From Ignavibacteria bacterium (lineage in GTDB: Bacteria; Bacteroidota; Ignavibacteria; Tepidaquicellales; Tepidaquicellaceae): 64,000 nucleotides of DNA. The position numbers and the translations under genes are program-made. Below are positions 1-9,404 of this stretch, piece by piece (the stretch's first letter is position 1; every line of letters starts with the position of its first letter). The stretch spans positions 120,680 through 184,679 of the forward strand of contig JADJWZ010000040.1 of NCBI GenBank assembly GCA_016716125.1. The letters are read 5' to 3'. The notes below the pieces were generated by a model that worked only from the letters and a program-made list of their open reading frames with translations, was not told the origin of the DNA and searched no databases.

Positions 1-14
1 CATAATAAATTAAA

Positions 15-1058
15 TCAATAATTTTTACTGACCGAAAGTTCAATGATCTTCTCTATAAGAAGGTTGAAATTCATCCCGTTTGCCAGAGCCGATTTCGGTA
101 CAAGTGAAGTTTCCGTCATACCGGGAAGCGTATTCACTTCGAGACAATACAGTTCATTTTTATCATCAAGAATAAAATCAATTCTCGAATATACAGAACA
201 TCCCAGAACTTTATGCGCCTTAAGCGCAATTTTTTTGGCAAGCGTTTCGACTTCCTCCGGAATTTCAGCAGGACAGAAATATTCCGTCATGCCTTTTGTA
301 TATTTGTGCTCATAATCATAAAAACCGTCTTTTGGTTTAATCTCAATTACCGGAAAAGCTTCATCTCCGATCACAGGCACAGTAAGCTCTCTTCCCTTTA
401 TATACTTTTCAATAATTACTTTATCCGAATAATGAAAAGCAAGTTCAATAGAATTTTTCAGCTGAACATCCTCTACATCCGGCTGCACAATGCTTAGCCC
501 GACAGTACTTCCTTCGTCATTCGGCTTCACAACACACGGATAGCTCAGTGTGGAAATTATTTTTTTATTCAGGTCCTCTAAGTCCGTCGGATTTCTATTG
601 CTCAGCGCTATCCATTCAGGAGTAAGAATACCTGCTTGTCTGAGAATAATTTTTGAAATATCCTTATCCATCGCCAGTGCTGAGGCAAAGACACCTGAGC
701 CGGTATATTTCATTCCTCTGAGTTCAAGAAGATTCTGAAGCCTTCCGTCCTCGCCGAATTTACCGTGAACACCCAAAAACACTATGTCAATATTGTCAAA
801 AATATCTGAATTTATACAGTCAAGAATTTTCCTGTTAGATGAAATTCTCAGATCATCAATTTCTTTAAATTCAGGTGAATCCTTTTTAACTGCATTTTTA
901 AATATCTCATCAGCGCTGACGGGCAATTTTCCGTTCACCGGATCAATTACTGTTACATTATGACCGGATTCGGTCAGAGCTTTAAATATACTTTTAGAAG
1001 ATGAAACTGATACTTCTCTTTCGGAAGATGGTCCGCCGGTAATAAGAACTATATTCAA
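15..1058 (-). CDS. ddl: D-alanine--D-alanine ligase
   Basis: Joins two D-alanines using ATP to make the D-Ala-D-Ala end of the peptidoglycan precursor; a cytoplasmic enzyme. The 347-residue protein has the usual Ddl length and ATP-grasp layout: an N-terminal 'ITGGPSSEREVS' segment (residues 6-17), the ATP-grasp region with 'EGSTVGLS' near 180, 'GRELTVPVIG' near 225, 'SRIDFILD' near 293, and the signature 'EVNTLPGMT' near 310. The ATG at 1058 places the conserved N-terminal segment directly after the start. It is divergent from the M16 operon on the other strand. The motifs are seen directly; function follows from the family. Confidence 0.95.
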   Translation of the reverse strand: MNIVLITGGPSSEREVSVSSSKSIFKALTESGHNVTVIDPVNGKLPVSADEIFKNAVKKDSPEFKEIDDLRISSNRKILDCINSDIFDNIDIVFLGVHGKFGEDGRLQNLLELRGMKYTGSGVFASALAMDKDISKIILRQAGILTPEWIALSNRNPTDLEDLNKKIISTLSYPCVVKPNDEGSTVGLSIVQPDVEDVQLKNSIELAFHYSDKVIIEKYIKGRELTVPVIGDEAFPVIEIKPKDGFYDYEHKYTKGMTEYFCPAEIPEEVETLAKKIALKAHKVLGCSVYSRIDFILDDKNELYCLEVNTLPGMTETSLVPKSALANGMNFNLLIEKIIELSVSKNY

Positions 1059-1343
1059 CAGAGCAAAAAAATTTTTTCAATATACTTATTTCAATCAAGG
1101 ATAAAAATGTTAATTAAGGGTAAAATGCCATATCTGTCTTATGTCAAATCAATCCGTCTGAGTCCCGGAAAAGCACCGGAGACTCAGCCGAAGGACATCG
1201 AATTTCTCCACTGCATTTTATTTTCAAATAAGTTAGCTTTGTCGGTTAAAAAACTGCTTTTCATTGACCAGGAATTTTTTCGGTCGCATTAATTAATCTT
1301 TTAAAAAATCAACATTAATACATCCATTTTAAATTACAAACCT
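1059..1343. promoter_or_regulatory. Divergent spacer between ddl and the M16 operon
   Basis: This 285-base spacer must hold the promoters for ddl (minus) and for the plus-strand M16 operon. It contains a short imperfect palindrome at 1158-1187, described separately. No convincing promoter box could be assigned, and the 61-codon reading frame inside it has no family resemblance. Confidence 0.4.
1158..1187. repeat. Short GAGTC palindrome, copy 1
   Basis: The arms read CTGAGTC-CCGG and CCGG-AGACTCAG around the loop AAAAGCA, giving an imperfect hairpin with one bulged base. A very similar hairpin with the same loop style (AAGAGCA) is at 7499-7528, and a weaker one at 7451-7478. This looks like a small dispersed palindromic repeat rather than a gene-specific terminator. 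Confidence 0.55.
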
Positions 1344-2615
1344 ATGTCTGATCAGACTTTGAATCTTGAATTTACTGAGTTTGACCTTCCGAACGGACTT
1401 CACTGCATTTTGTATCAGGATAATACCAAACCGAACGTATGCGTGATGCCGGCATATCAGGTCGGATCGAAAGATGAAGTGAAAGGTCAGAAAGGAATCG
1501 CTCATTTATTTGAGCACATGATGTTTCAGGGTTCTGAGAATGTAAGCAAGACGGGGCATTTTGATTCGGTAATGAAAGCCGGCGGGACTTGCAACGCTTT
1601 TACCGGATTTGACTCTACTGTATATTTTGATCTGCTTCCGTCAAATAAACTTGAACTCGCTCTTTGGCTTGAATCGGACAGAATGAATTCACTTAATATA
1701 ACTCAGACAAATCTTGATAATCAAATAAGCGTTGTACTTGAAGAAAAAAAACAGGTCATGGATAATATTCCTTACGGCACAATGACTTCAAATTATCTGA
1801 TGAATGTATTCAAAGGATCTCAATATGAAATTTCCGTGATTGGACTTGAGGAAGACATTAAATCATTTACGGTTAAGGAAGCGTTAAACTTTCACAATAA
1901 TTATTATTCACCTGAAAATTGTGTACTGATGATCTCGGGTGATATTAATATTGAAAAGACAAAAGATCTTATCAATAAATATTTCGGCAGTATAAATAAA
2001 AAAAATCTCATTCAAAGAGAAGAAAATATTATCACAGAGCTGAAAAAAAACGATTCAATGACAGTCGAGGATAATGTTCAGCTTTCGATTGTAAGCGTTT
2101 GTTTTCAGATACCCGGGGAGGAAAGCAGGGAAGACTTTGATCTTGAATATTTCACTGAAATAATTGCCAACAGGGAAAGCAGCAGATTGCATAAGAAGTA
2201 TGTATATGAAAAAAATCTTTTCAAATCTGTTCACGCAAATAAGATCTGTTTAAAAGAAGCGGGCATTCTGATAATTTTTGCTATGCTGAATCCCGGGACC
2301 GATACGGAGCAGGCGGCGAAAATTTTAAATGATGAAGTAAAGCTGTTTTACGAAAGCGAGATCAATGACAGAGAATTTGAAAGAATAAGGAATCAGCTTG
2401 AGTTCAGAGATGTTACAAAAAATCTTATCATGAATAACATTTCAATTGAGACCGTTAAAAATTATATGAATTTTAAAGACACAAGTCTTATAAACAGCTC
2501 TTTTAAAAAATTCAGTAAAGTAACAAAAGCAGATGTTAAAGAGACAGTAAAGAGATATCTGATAGACAGGAATAATTTTACTTTAAATTATATTCCGAAA
2601 ATAAAAATACAATAA
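1344..2615 (+). CDS. M16 family zinc metallopeptidase, active type
   Basis: A zinc-dependent peptidase of the insulinase/pitrilysin (M16) family, probably M16B by length (423 residues). The inverted zinc motif HxxEH is visible as HLFEH at residues 54-58, and the third ligand glutamate is at 133-134, the expected spacing of about 76. No clear signal peptide is present. It is the first of three consecutive M16 genes (gaps of 9 and 0 bases), which suggests one transcript and a multi-subunit peptidase. The substrate cannot be read from the sequence. Confidence 0.93.
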   Translation: MSDQTLNLEFTEFDLPNGLHCILYQDNTKPNVCVMPAYQVGSKDEVKGQKGIAHLFEHMMFQGSENVSKTGHFDSVMKAGGTCNAFTGFDSTVYFDLLPSNKLELALWLESDRMNSLNITQTNLDNQISVVLEEKKQVMDNIPYGTMTSNYLMNVFKGSQYEISVIGLEEDIKSFTVKEALNFHNNYYSPENCVLMISGDINIEKTKDLINKYFGSINKKNLIQREENIITELKKNDSMTVEDNVQLSIVSVCFQIPGEESREDFDLEYFTEIIANRESSRLHKKYVYEKNLFKSVHANKICLKEAGILIIFAMLNPGTDTEQAAKILNDEVKLFYESEINDREFERIRNQLEFRDVTKNLIMNNISIETVKNYMNFKDTSLINSSFKKFSKVTKADVKETVKRYLIDRNNFTLNYIPKIKIQ

Positions 2616-2624
2616 TTTAAATTT

Positions 2625-3923
2625 TTGAGAAAGCACAGCTCAGCGTTAAAAATTAAAACGAACGTTCCTTCCATTGAACACAAAGAATATACATTAAGCA
2701 ACGGACTGAGAATCATACTAAGCAAAACAGGTGACATTCCGATGATCGCTGTGAATACGACTTTTCATGTGGGTTCAAAAGATGAAGATGATGATAAAAC
2801 CGGAATGGCTCATTTACTGGAGCATCTTATGTTCGAAGGCTCGCCGAATATACCCCAGGGAAAATTTGATGAGATACTTAACAGAAACGGCGGTGACAGC
2901 AATGCATATACGTGCTGGGATTCAACCGGATATTATATTGTGCTTCCATCGAATAAACTTGAAACCGCGTTATGGCTTGAGTCAGACAGACTTTCCGGTT
3001 TTGGAGTTTCTGAAGAAAGTCTGAGGATACAGAAGGATGTTATATTTGAAGAGAAGCTTTTGTATGTGGATAATTCACCTTACGGTACAGTAGAGGAGGA
3101 AAGTTCAATAAGGTTATTCAGCAAAAGCGGATACAAAAATCCTGTGATCGGAAACATGGATCATGTAATGAACACGAGTCTGGACGATGTGGGGAGATTT
3201 TTTGAAAAACATTACGTACCTGGAAATGCAGTAATATCAGTAGTCGGTGACATTGATTATGACAGGACACTGAAGATGATAGAAAAATATTACGGCGGAA
3301 TAAGCAGAGGCGTAATGCCGGAAAGAAGAGATCATACGGATGAATATCTTTCATATGAAGTCAGGGCGATGATAAGAGATAATGTTCATCTGGAGGGGAA
3401 ATTTATTTTTTACAGACTTCCGGAAATGGGAACAAAAGAATTTTACGCAATGAGCATTCTCAACGGAATACTTTCCGACGGGGACAGTTCGAGATTTTAT
3501 AAAGAGCTGGAGTACGACAATGAACTTGTAAATGAATTTGATACAAACCTTTACGGAATGGAATGTTCGAGTCTGTTTGCGATCAGCGCAATAATTTTAC
3601 AGGGAAAGAGCGCCGGTCTGGCTGAAGAAAAAATTGATAATGTGCTTGAAGACATTAAAGCGGGAAATATCAGCGATCATGAAATTGAAAAGATCAAGAA
3701 TAAGGTGGAGACATATTTCAGCGCAAAGAAACAATCGATAATTTCTCTTTCAGAAAAATTTTCATATCTGAAAACATTTTATAACAATACTGATAAAATA
3801 AATTTCGAAATACTTGATTACCTGTCGGTCTCAAAAAGCGATATTGTACAGACTGCCGTAAAATATCTTGACAGGAACAGGAGGCTTGTTTTGGATTATT
3901 TACCGGGTAAACAAAATAATTGA
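2625..3923 (+). CDS. M16 family zinc metallopeptidase, second active copy
   Basis: A second zinc peptidase of 432 residues, paralogous to the gene before it. HLLEH lies at residues 63-67 and the downstream glutamate pair at 142-143. The start chosen is TTG at 2625, nine bases after the previous stop, because there is no ATG before conserved sequence begins around residue 20 ('EYTLSNGLRIIL'). Its TGA at 3921-3923 directly abuts the ATG of the next gene, suggesting translational coupling. Confidence 0.93.
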   Translation: MRKHSSALKIKTNVPSIEHKEYTLSNGLRIILSKTGDIPMIAVNTTFHVGSKDEDDDKTGMAHLLEHLMFEGSPNIPQGKFDEILNRNGGDSNAYTCWDSTGYYIVLPSNKLETALWLESDRLSGFGVSEESLRIQKDVIFEEKLLYVDNSPYGTVEEESSIRLFSKSGYKNPVIGNMDHVMNTSLDDVGRFFEKHYVPGNAVISVVGDIDYDRTLKMIEKYYGGISRGVMPERRDHTDEYLSYEVRAMIRDNVHLEGKFIFYRLPEMGTKEFYAMSILNGILSDGDSSRFYKELEYDNELVNEFDTNLYGMECSSLFAISAIILQGKSAGLAEEKIDNVLEDIKAGNISDHEIEKIKNKVETYFSAKKQSIISLSEKFSYLKTFYNNTDKINFEILDYLSVSKSDIVQTAVKYLDRNRRLVLDYLPGKQNN

Positions 3924-5318
3924 ATGGGAAAATCAAAAATAGAAAAAATCACATCTGCCGTAACGCTTGACAGATCCCGGCAGCCGAAATCCGGAAAGCC
4001 GAAAGACGTTAGCTTCCCGGAATTTTTTGAAACTAAGACAGACAGCGGGATCAGCGTTGTAGTAATTGAAGACAGAAAGCTGCCGCTTGTAACTTCCAGA
4101 TTTATTTTTAAGACGGGAGGTTATGCCGATGATCAGTGGGGAAAAAAATATGAAGGACTCGCTTCACTGACGACAGAGCTTTTAACGAAAGGAACGGAAA
4201 GCAGGAGCGCATCTGTAATTGCTGATGAAGTGGATTATCTCGGAGCGTCATTATCAAGCGGAAGCGATTATGATGCAATTTATATCAGCACATACAGTCT
4301 GAAGAAATATTTTGACAGCGTGTTTGCAATTGCTGCTGACGTAATTTTAAATCCGGCATTTCAGGAAGCGGAGATGAACAGGATAAAAGAGCAGAGAATC
4401 AATTCTCTTCTTTCAATGTCTGATGACGGGGATTATATTTCAGACAATATTTTCCGTTCAGAAGTTTACAAAGGTTCTCCTTATTCACTGCAGTCTGAAG
4501 GAAGCAAAACATCGGTTCCGAATATTACAACTGATCTGGCGCGGGAATTTTATACGCGTTATTTTCGTCCTGATAATCTTATCATAGCAATGGTAGGGGA
4601 CATCTCTCCTGAGGAAGCGATACTTAAGATCAATACGGAATTGAATTTTAAAAATACTGAAAAGACTTTGTATCCGGAAATTATATCTCCGGAAAAAATC
4701 AGCGGAAGCAGAGTGTATCTGTATGATAAAAAAGGAGCTGTGCAGTCTTCCATAAAGGTCGGACATCAGGGAATAAAAAGAAACAATCCGGATTTTATAA
4801 CGCTGAACGTAATGAATACGCTGCTCGGAGGAAATTTCTCATCGAGGATAAATAAAAATCTCAGAGAGGATAAAGGTTATACTTACGGTTCAAAATCTTC
4901 ATTCAACTGTCAGAGGTTCTGCGGTGATTTTTCCGTTTCGACTGAAGTAAAGAATGAAGTGACTGCAGATACAATAAATGAAATAATCAAAGAAATTAAG
5001 CTGCTCAGAAAAGTAGAAGCAGGTAAGAACGAACTGAAAAATGTTAAGAATTATCTGACCGGAATATTTCCGCTGCAGCTTGAGACACCGAATGCAGTGG
5101 CTCAGAAAGTACTGAGTCTGAAACTTAATGATCTGCCTTCGGATTATTTCAATAAATTCATAAAGGAAATTAACGATGTAACGCCGGATCAAATACATGA
5201 AGCGGCGGATAAGTATCTTCATCCTGATGACATGATAATATCAGTCGCCGGAAATGTAAATGAAATTAAAGATATGATGAAACAATTCGGAGAGCTCTCT
5301 GTAGTAGAAGAGCAGTAA
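3924..5318 (+). CDS. M16-like peptidase subunit lacking the zinc motif
   Basis: An M16-fold protein of 464 residues in which the HxxEH position is replaced by 'LASLTTELL' (about 79-87), so it should not bind catalytic zinc. It keeps the C-terminal 'LREDKGYTYG' segment (about residue 312), the arginine/tyrosine substrate-binding motif known from the inactive partner of M16B heterodimers. It starts immediately after the stop of the active subunit. The likely role is the non-catalytic partner of one or both upstream peptidases. The missing motif is seen; the pairing is inferred from known M16B complexes. Confidence 0.9.
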   Translation: MGKSKIEKITSAVTLDRSRQPKSGKPKDVSFPEFFETKTDSGISVVVIEDRKLPLVTSRFIFKTGGYADDQWGKKYEGLASLTTELLTKGTESRSASVIADEVDYLGASLSSGSDYDAIYISTYSLKKYFDSVFAIAADVILNPAFQEAEMNRIKEQRINSLLSMSDDGDYISDNIFRSEVYKGSPYSLQSEGSKTSVPNITTDLAREFYTRYFRPDNLIIAMVGDISPEEAILKINTELNFKNTEKTLYPEIISPEKISGSRVYLYDKKGAVQSSIKVGHQGIKRNNPDFITLNVMNTLLGGNFSSRINKNLREDKGYTYGSKSSFNCQRFCGDFSVSTEVKNEVTADTINEIIKEIKLLRKVEAGKNELKNVKNYLTGIFPLQLETPNAVAQKVLSLKLNDLPSDYFNKFIKEINDVTPDQIHEAADKYLHPDDMIISVAGNVNEIKDMMKQFGELSVVEEQ

Positions 5319-5342
5319 AAATTTATTATTAAAATTAAGCGA

Positions 5343-6335
5343 ATGACTGAAATAAAAACCCAGAACGTTTCTGATGCAGAGTCAGTAAAGAAACTGAACA
5401 GAAAATACATTGATCTTAAAAGCGAGATTTCAAAAGTGATAGTCGGACAGCAGGATATTATAGAGCAGATCATCATATCCGTTTTATCAAAAGGGCATTG
5501 CCTTCTTATCGGAGTTCCCGGACTTGCAAAGACGCTGCTGGTAAAGACGCTTTCGGAAGCTCTGGATCTGAAATTTAACAGGGTGCAGTTCACGCCGGAT
5601 CTGATGCCGTCTGATATAACAGGAACGGAGATTCTTGAAGATGACGCTGACGGGAGAAAAAGATTTAAGTTCATAAGAGGTCCTGTATTTGCAAATATTA
5701 TTTTAGCGGATGAAATAAACAGAACTCCTCCAAAGACGCAGTCCGCTTTACTTGAAGCTATGCAGGAACACAGAGTTACTGCCGCCGGAAATACTTACAC
5801 GCTTGAAGAACCTTTTTTCGTACTTGCTACTCAGAATCCTATCGAGCAGGAGGGAACGTATCCGCTTCCCGAAGCGCAGCTTGACAGATTTATGTTTAAT
5901 CTGTGGCTGGATTATACAAGCTTTGAAGATGAACTGGAAATTGTAAGAAGGACGACAAGTATGTACAGTCCGAAGGTTGGAATAATTTTTTCAAAGGAAG
6001 ATATAATTGAATTTCAGGATCTCGTAAGAAAGGTGCCTGTAGCGGAGGAAGTTATAAAATACGCGGTAAATCTGGTAGCAAAGACAAGACCTGTAAATCC
6101 CGAATCGCCGAAGATCGTGAAAGATTACATAAGCTGGGGTGCGGGACCGAGAGCTTCGCAGTATCTGATACTCGGCGCCAAAACAAACTGTATTTTGAAC
6201 GGAAGATATTCGCCGGATATAGAAGATGTAAAGAAAGTTACATTGCCCGTGCTGCGTCACAGACTTATTACAAATTTCAATGCAGAGGCGGATGGATTAA
6301 GTATAATAAAAATTGTCGAAGAGCTTGTTAAATAA
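5343..6335 (+). CDS. MoxR-type AAA+ ATPase
   Basis: A 330-residue AAA+ ATPase of the MoxR family, chaperone-like ATPases that usually act with von Willebrand factor A proteins in complex assembly. Walker A is GVPGLAKT (57-64), Walker B is LADEINR (121-127), and the sensor 1 region 'LATQNPIEQEGTYPLPEAQ' begins near 162. It lies 24 bases after the M16 operon and is probably co-transcribed. The usual DUF58 and VWA partner genes do not follow; the next gene is convergent. Whether it serves the M16 complex is unknown. Confidence 0.93.
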   Translation: MTEIKTQNVSDAESVKKLNRKYIDLKSEISKVIVGQQDIIEQIIISVLSKGHCLLIGVPGLAKTLLVKTLSEALDLKFNRVQFTPDLMPSDITGTEILEDDADGRKRFKFIRGPVFANIILADEINRTPPKTQSALLEAMQEHRVTAAGNTYTLEEPFFVLATQNPIEQEGTYPLPEAQLDRFMFNLWLDYTSFEDELEIVRRTTSMYSPKVGIIFSKEDIIEFQDLVRKVPVAEEVIKYAVNLVAKTRPVNPESPKIVKDYISWGAGPRASQYLILGAKTNCILNGRYSPDIEDVKKVTLPVLRHRLITNFNAEADGLSIIKIVEELVK

Positions 6336-6393
6336 TTTGATAAATCACAGGTTTTTATTAAGTGAGATATTTTAGCGTAAACAATTAAATGAA

Positions 6394-7431
6394 TTATCTT
6401 TTAAACGGCTCCGCTCTGTCATTAAAGTCCGGTCTGTAGTAACCTTCCGATTCAAACTCCTGAAGAAAACCTGTTTCAAGATTCAGCTTTTCAAGATACT
6501 CAGTTACTTTGTAATATTCTCTTTCCCTTATATTCCGTGACAGCAAATCAATCTCCGCCGCTTTGTGAATCGGGTAATACTGAGACATTACAGAGAGACA
6601 GATATTTTTGTCAATTTCTGAAATAAATTTCAGTGTATCATAACTGCCCGCAATATCGTTCGGAAGAATAAGATGTCTGACGATGAGACCTTTCTTAAGT
6701 AAATTGTCTTTTATAATGAGTTCGCTGCCGGTCTGCCTGTACATTTCCGCAAGCGCTTCGCGCGAATGATAAACATAGTTTTTTATTTTAGAATATTTAT
6801 AAGCATACTCTTCATCTGAATATTTCAGATCAGGAAGATAGATGTCTATGATTCCGTCGAGATATTTCAGAACTTCGACAGAGTCATAAGAATTCGTATT
6901 ATAAATCAGCGGTAAAGTAAGACCGTTTTTGGCAGCTATATCGAGAGCTGAAATAATCTGCGGAACGAAGTGAGTAGGGGAGACAAATCCTATAGCGTTC
7001 ACATTTTTATTCTGCAGTTCGAGCATGATCTCAGCAAGCCTTTCAATGGTTACTTCGTTTTTAATTTCGGTTTTATGATTTTGGGAAATTTCATAATTCT
7101 GACAATAGACACATCTAAGATTACAATTGCCGAAGAAAATATTTCCAACGCCGTTGAGATTCTTGAACTGCTCCAATCCTGCGAGGACGGGTTCTTCTCC
7201 GTAATGAACACAATAAGAAGAAACAACGGGCAGTAATCCCGAGTAGCATGCTGCGATATTATTTTCGAGACGGTTGATGAAGCAGTCTTTCGGGCAGATG
7301 TTACAGTTCCCGAGCATTGAAAAAAGGATCCCGGCTCTGCGTGAGAGTTCGCTCGTATGTGAGAGATTTATGTAGTTTGGCAAGTACATGCAGTGATGTA
7401 AAAACTTTTTTGAATTTAGATTTTCTTCCAA
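6394..7431 (-). CDS. Radical SAM protein, PflX/COG1313-like
   Basis: A radical S-adenosylmethionine enzyme of 345 residues. The 4Fe-4S site is CNLRCVYC, with cysteines 103, 107 and 110 in the CxxxCxxC pattern. An N-terminal cysteine cluster, 'CNICPKDC' (43-50), is typical of the PflX group of activase-like proteins, whose true substrate is not established. It converges with the MoxR gene across a short spacer and starts close to the repeat-rich region at 7.4-7.57 kb. Family assignment is strong, substrate unknown. Confidence 0.88.
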   Translation of the reverse strand: MEENLNSKKFLHHCMYLPNYINLSHTSELSRRAGILFSMLGNCNICPKDCFINRLENNIAACYSGLLPVVSSYCVHYGEEPVLAGLEQFKNLNGVGNIFFGNCNLRCVYCQNYEISQNHKTEIKNEVTIERLAEIMLELQNKNVNAIGFVSPTHFVPQIISALDIAAKNGLTLPLIYNTNSYDSVEVLKYLDGIIDIYLPDLKYSDEEYAYKYSKIKNYVYHSREALAEMYRQTGSELIIKDNLLKKGLIVRHLILPNDIAGSYDTLKFISEIDKNICLSVMSQYYPIHKAAEIDLLSRNIREREYYKVTEYLEKLNLETGFLQEFESEGYYRPDFNDRAEPFKR

Positions 7432-7450
7432 AGAGTTCTCTACATTCGTC

Positions 7451-7528
7451 AGAGTCCGGGAATTGTATCTGAGACTCTTATGAGTGAAAAAGTTTCGTCA
7501 GAGTCCTTGAAGAGCACAAGAGACTCTG
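7451..7528. repeat. GAGTC palindromes, copies 2 and 3
   Basis: Two hairpin-forming units stand in tandem. The better one (7499-7528) has arms CAGAGTC-CTTG and CAAG-AGACTCTG around AAGAGCA, nearly the same design as the copy at 1158-1187. The first (7451-7478) shares the AGAGTC/GACTCT arms but has a weaker inner stem. Confidence 0.5.
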
Positions 7529-7540
7529 CCGGGGGAAAAA

Positions 7541-7573
7541 CTATTAACTACTAACTACTAACTATTAACTACT
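7541..7573. repeat. Heptamer array (TAACTAC/TAACTAT words)
   Basis: The spacer just past the stop of the minus-strand cargo gene consists of 7-bp words of the type TAACTAC, TAACTAT. On the minus strand these are TAGTTAG/TAGTTAA words, the same ones that follow the stop codons of cargo genes at 40.9, 56.9, 60.3 and 62.0 kb. Confidence 0.6.
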
Positions 7574-9221
7574 TTATCAGAGTCATCTTCCTTGTTTCAG
7601 AAAATTCACCGGAGGACAGAGTATAAAAATAAATTCCTCCGGGATAATTACCTGCGTTCCAGTCGGCTTCATAATTTCCCATCTGCAAATGTCTGTTAAC
7701 AAGTGTTGCGATCTCTCTTCCGAGTATATCGAAAACTGTCAGACTTACATAAATTGATTTTGGAATGGAGAATTTTATATTAGTCGAAGGATTAAACGGA
7801 TTGGGGTAATTTTGATAAAGCGAAAACGATTCGGGAATTTCTGAAGATATGGAAGTAACTCCAATTTTCTGTGAATATTTTATTGTAGCATAATCAAATC
7901 CGCTTCCGCTTCCCTGACTGTAACCTGTCAGAAAAACTAACCCGGAGCCGGTAACACTAACTCCCGTTGGAAAGTCATCTCCATTAACCGGTCCATCATA
8001 CCTTGCAGTCCAGAGCTGCTGTCCTGAAGAATCATATTTCAGAGTAACATAATCCGTTCCCGTCCCTGAACCTACGCTGCTGCCGGTCACATAAACGTTT
8101 TCCATACTATCCAGTTTTACAAACCGCGCTCTGTCAATATTATTTCCGGTCCCGTTGTATCTTCTGACCCAAAGTTCATTTCCTGAAGAGTCGTATTTAA
8201 CTGTTGCATAATCAAAAGTATTTGACAGAGATGTACTTCCGCTGTAACCTGAAATATATACATTCCCTGAAGCTCCGATTACAATTGCATTTGCAACGTC
8301 ATAGGCAGTTGCAAGATAATTATATCTTCTAAGCCAGATCATATCGCCGGCGGGATTATATTTTATTGTGCAGAAATCATACAGACCTGTTCCGATGCCC
8401 GGGCTGCAGCCGGTAACATAAATATTATCCGCGCTGTCTAATGCAAAGTCATGCGGAGTATTGAAATACCCCACGGGACCGTTATATATGCGCGACCATT
8501 GTAAGATCCCGTTACTGTTAAATTTCAAAGTAACATACTTCGTATTATTTCCGCCTGAATTAATATTGTAAGCAGCCACGCAGATGTCCTGATTTTTATC
8601 AACTATGACTTTAAGACTGTAGTCATTAGTATCTCCGCCTGAGTTATATCTTGCAGCCCATTGCTCTGCGCCGGAAGAGTTATATTTTATGAGGACAACA
8701 TCAGAACCCGTCCCGATTCCTTTGCTTTCCCCCAATACATAAATATTTCCGGATGCATCGAGATCAAGTGATGTTCCGGTATCGCTGCTGTCCGACGGTC
8801 CGTTATATCTTTGAATCCATTGCTGGTCTCCGGATAAATTATATTTTATCGTTACAATATCAAAACCTGTCCCGATTCCTTCGCTACTTCCCGTGACATA
8901 TACGTTTCCAATATCATCCATTGTCAAAGCTAAAGAGGCATCATAGCCTTTGCCCGTTCCGTTGTATCTTTGAATCCATTGCTGCTCTCCTGATGAATTA
9001 TATTTTATTGTTAAAATATCATTACCGGTTCCTATCCCACCACTTGTTCCAGTGACGATTATATCGTTTGAAATATCCGTTATTATTGAATAAGGAATAT
9101 CATTACCATTGCCCGGACCATTATAAAGTACAGCCCATTCCTGTGAGATCTGCGCGGGAGATTCCTGACCGGAGGCAAATAAGAAAATTAAATAAAATAA
9201 ATATGCTGTGATCTTTTTCAT
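7569..9221 (-). CDS. SBBP-repeat secreted protein with T9SS sorting domain
   Basis: A predicted secreted beta-propeller-like protein of 550 residues. Residues 1-24 form a signal peptide ending near 'ESPAQ'. The body is about eight repeats of roughly 52 residues with the pattern 'G.VYVTG.S.GIGTG.D..T.KYNSSG', typical of SBBP (beta-propeller) repeats. The last 85 residues are a T9SS type A sorting domain starting at 'LYQNYPNPFNPST'. Such domains are recognised at the outer membrane by the type IX system and removed or anchored. The ligand or role of the propeller is unknown. Confidence 0.88.
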   Translation of the reverse strand: MKKITAYLFYLIFLFASGQESPAQISQEWAVLYNGPGNGNDIPYSIITDISNDIIVTGTSGGIGTGNDILTIKYNSSGEQQWIQRYNGTGKGYDASLALTMDDIGNVYVTGSSEGIGTGFDIVTIKYNLSGDQQWIQRYNGPSDSSDTGTSLDLDASGNIYVLGESKGIGTGSDVVLIKYNSSGAEQWAARYNSGGDTNDYSLKVIVDKNQDICVAAYNINSGGNNTKYVTLKFNSNGILQWSRIYNGPVGYFNTPHDFALDSADNIYVTGCSPGIGTGLYDFCTIKYNPAGDMIWLRRYNYLATAYDVANAIVIGASGNVYISGYSGSTSLSNTFDYATVKYDSSGNELWVRRYNGTGNNIDRARFVKLDSMENVYVTGSSVGSGTGTDYVTLKYDSSGQQLWTARYDGPVNGDDFPTGVSVTGSGLVFLTGYSQGSGSGFDYATIKYSQKIGVTSISSEIPESFSLYQNYPNPFNPSTNIKFSIPKSIYVSLTVFDILGREIATLVNRHLQMGNYEADWNAGNYPGGIYFYTLSSGEFSETRKMTLIK

Positions 9222-9404
9222 ATGAATACAATTTAGTAATTAGAAAAACTCATTACAACCGTTTTGTAAAATAATTTCATACGACTAATAATAAATTATA
9301 ATACTGCGGGATGTATCAAGGGAATAAATCCAAATCTCAATAGTATTTTTAAATTAATTTTATAATTTCTTATTACTATATTCTTTAAAAATTTTTCTAA
9401 ATTA

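Noticed and set aside
1107..1292. 61-codon frame between ddl and the M16 operon
   Set aside because: It crosses the GAGTC palindrome, has no recognisable family and lies where promoters are expected.
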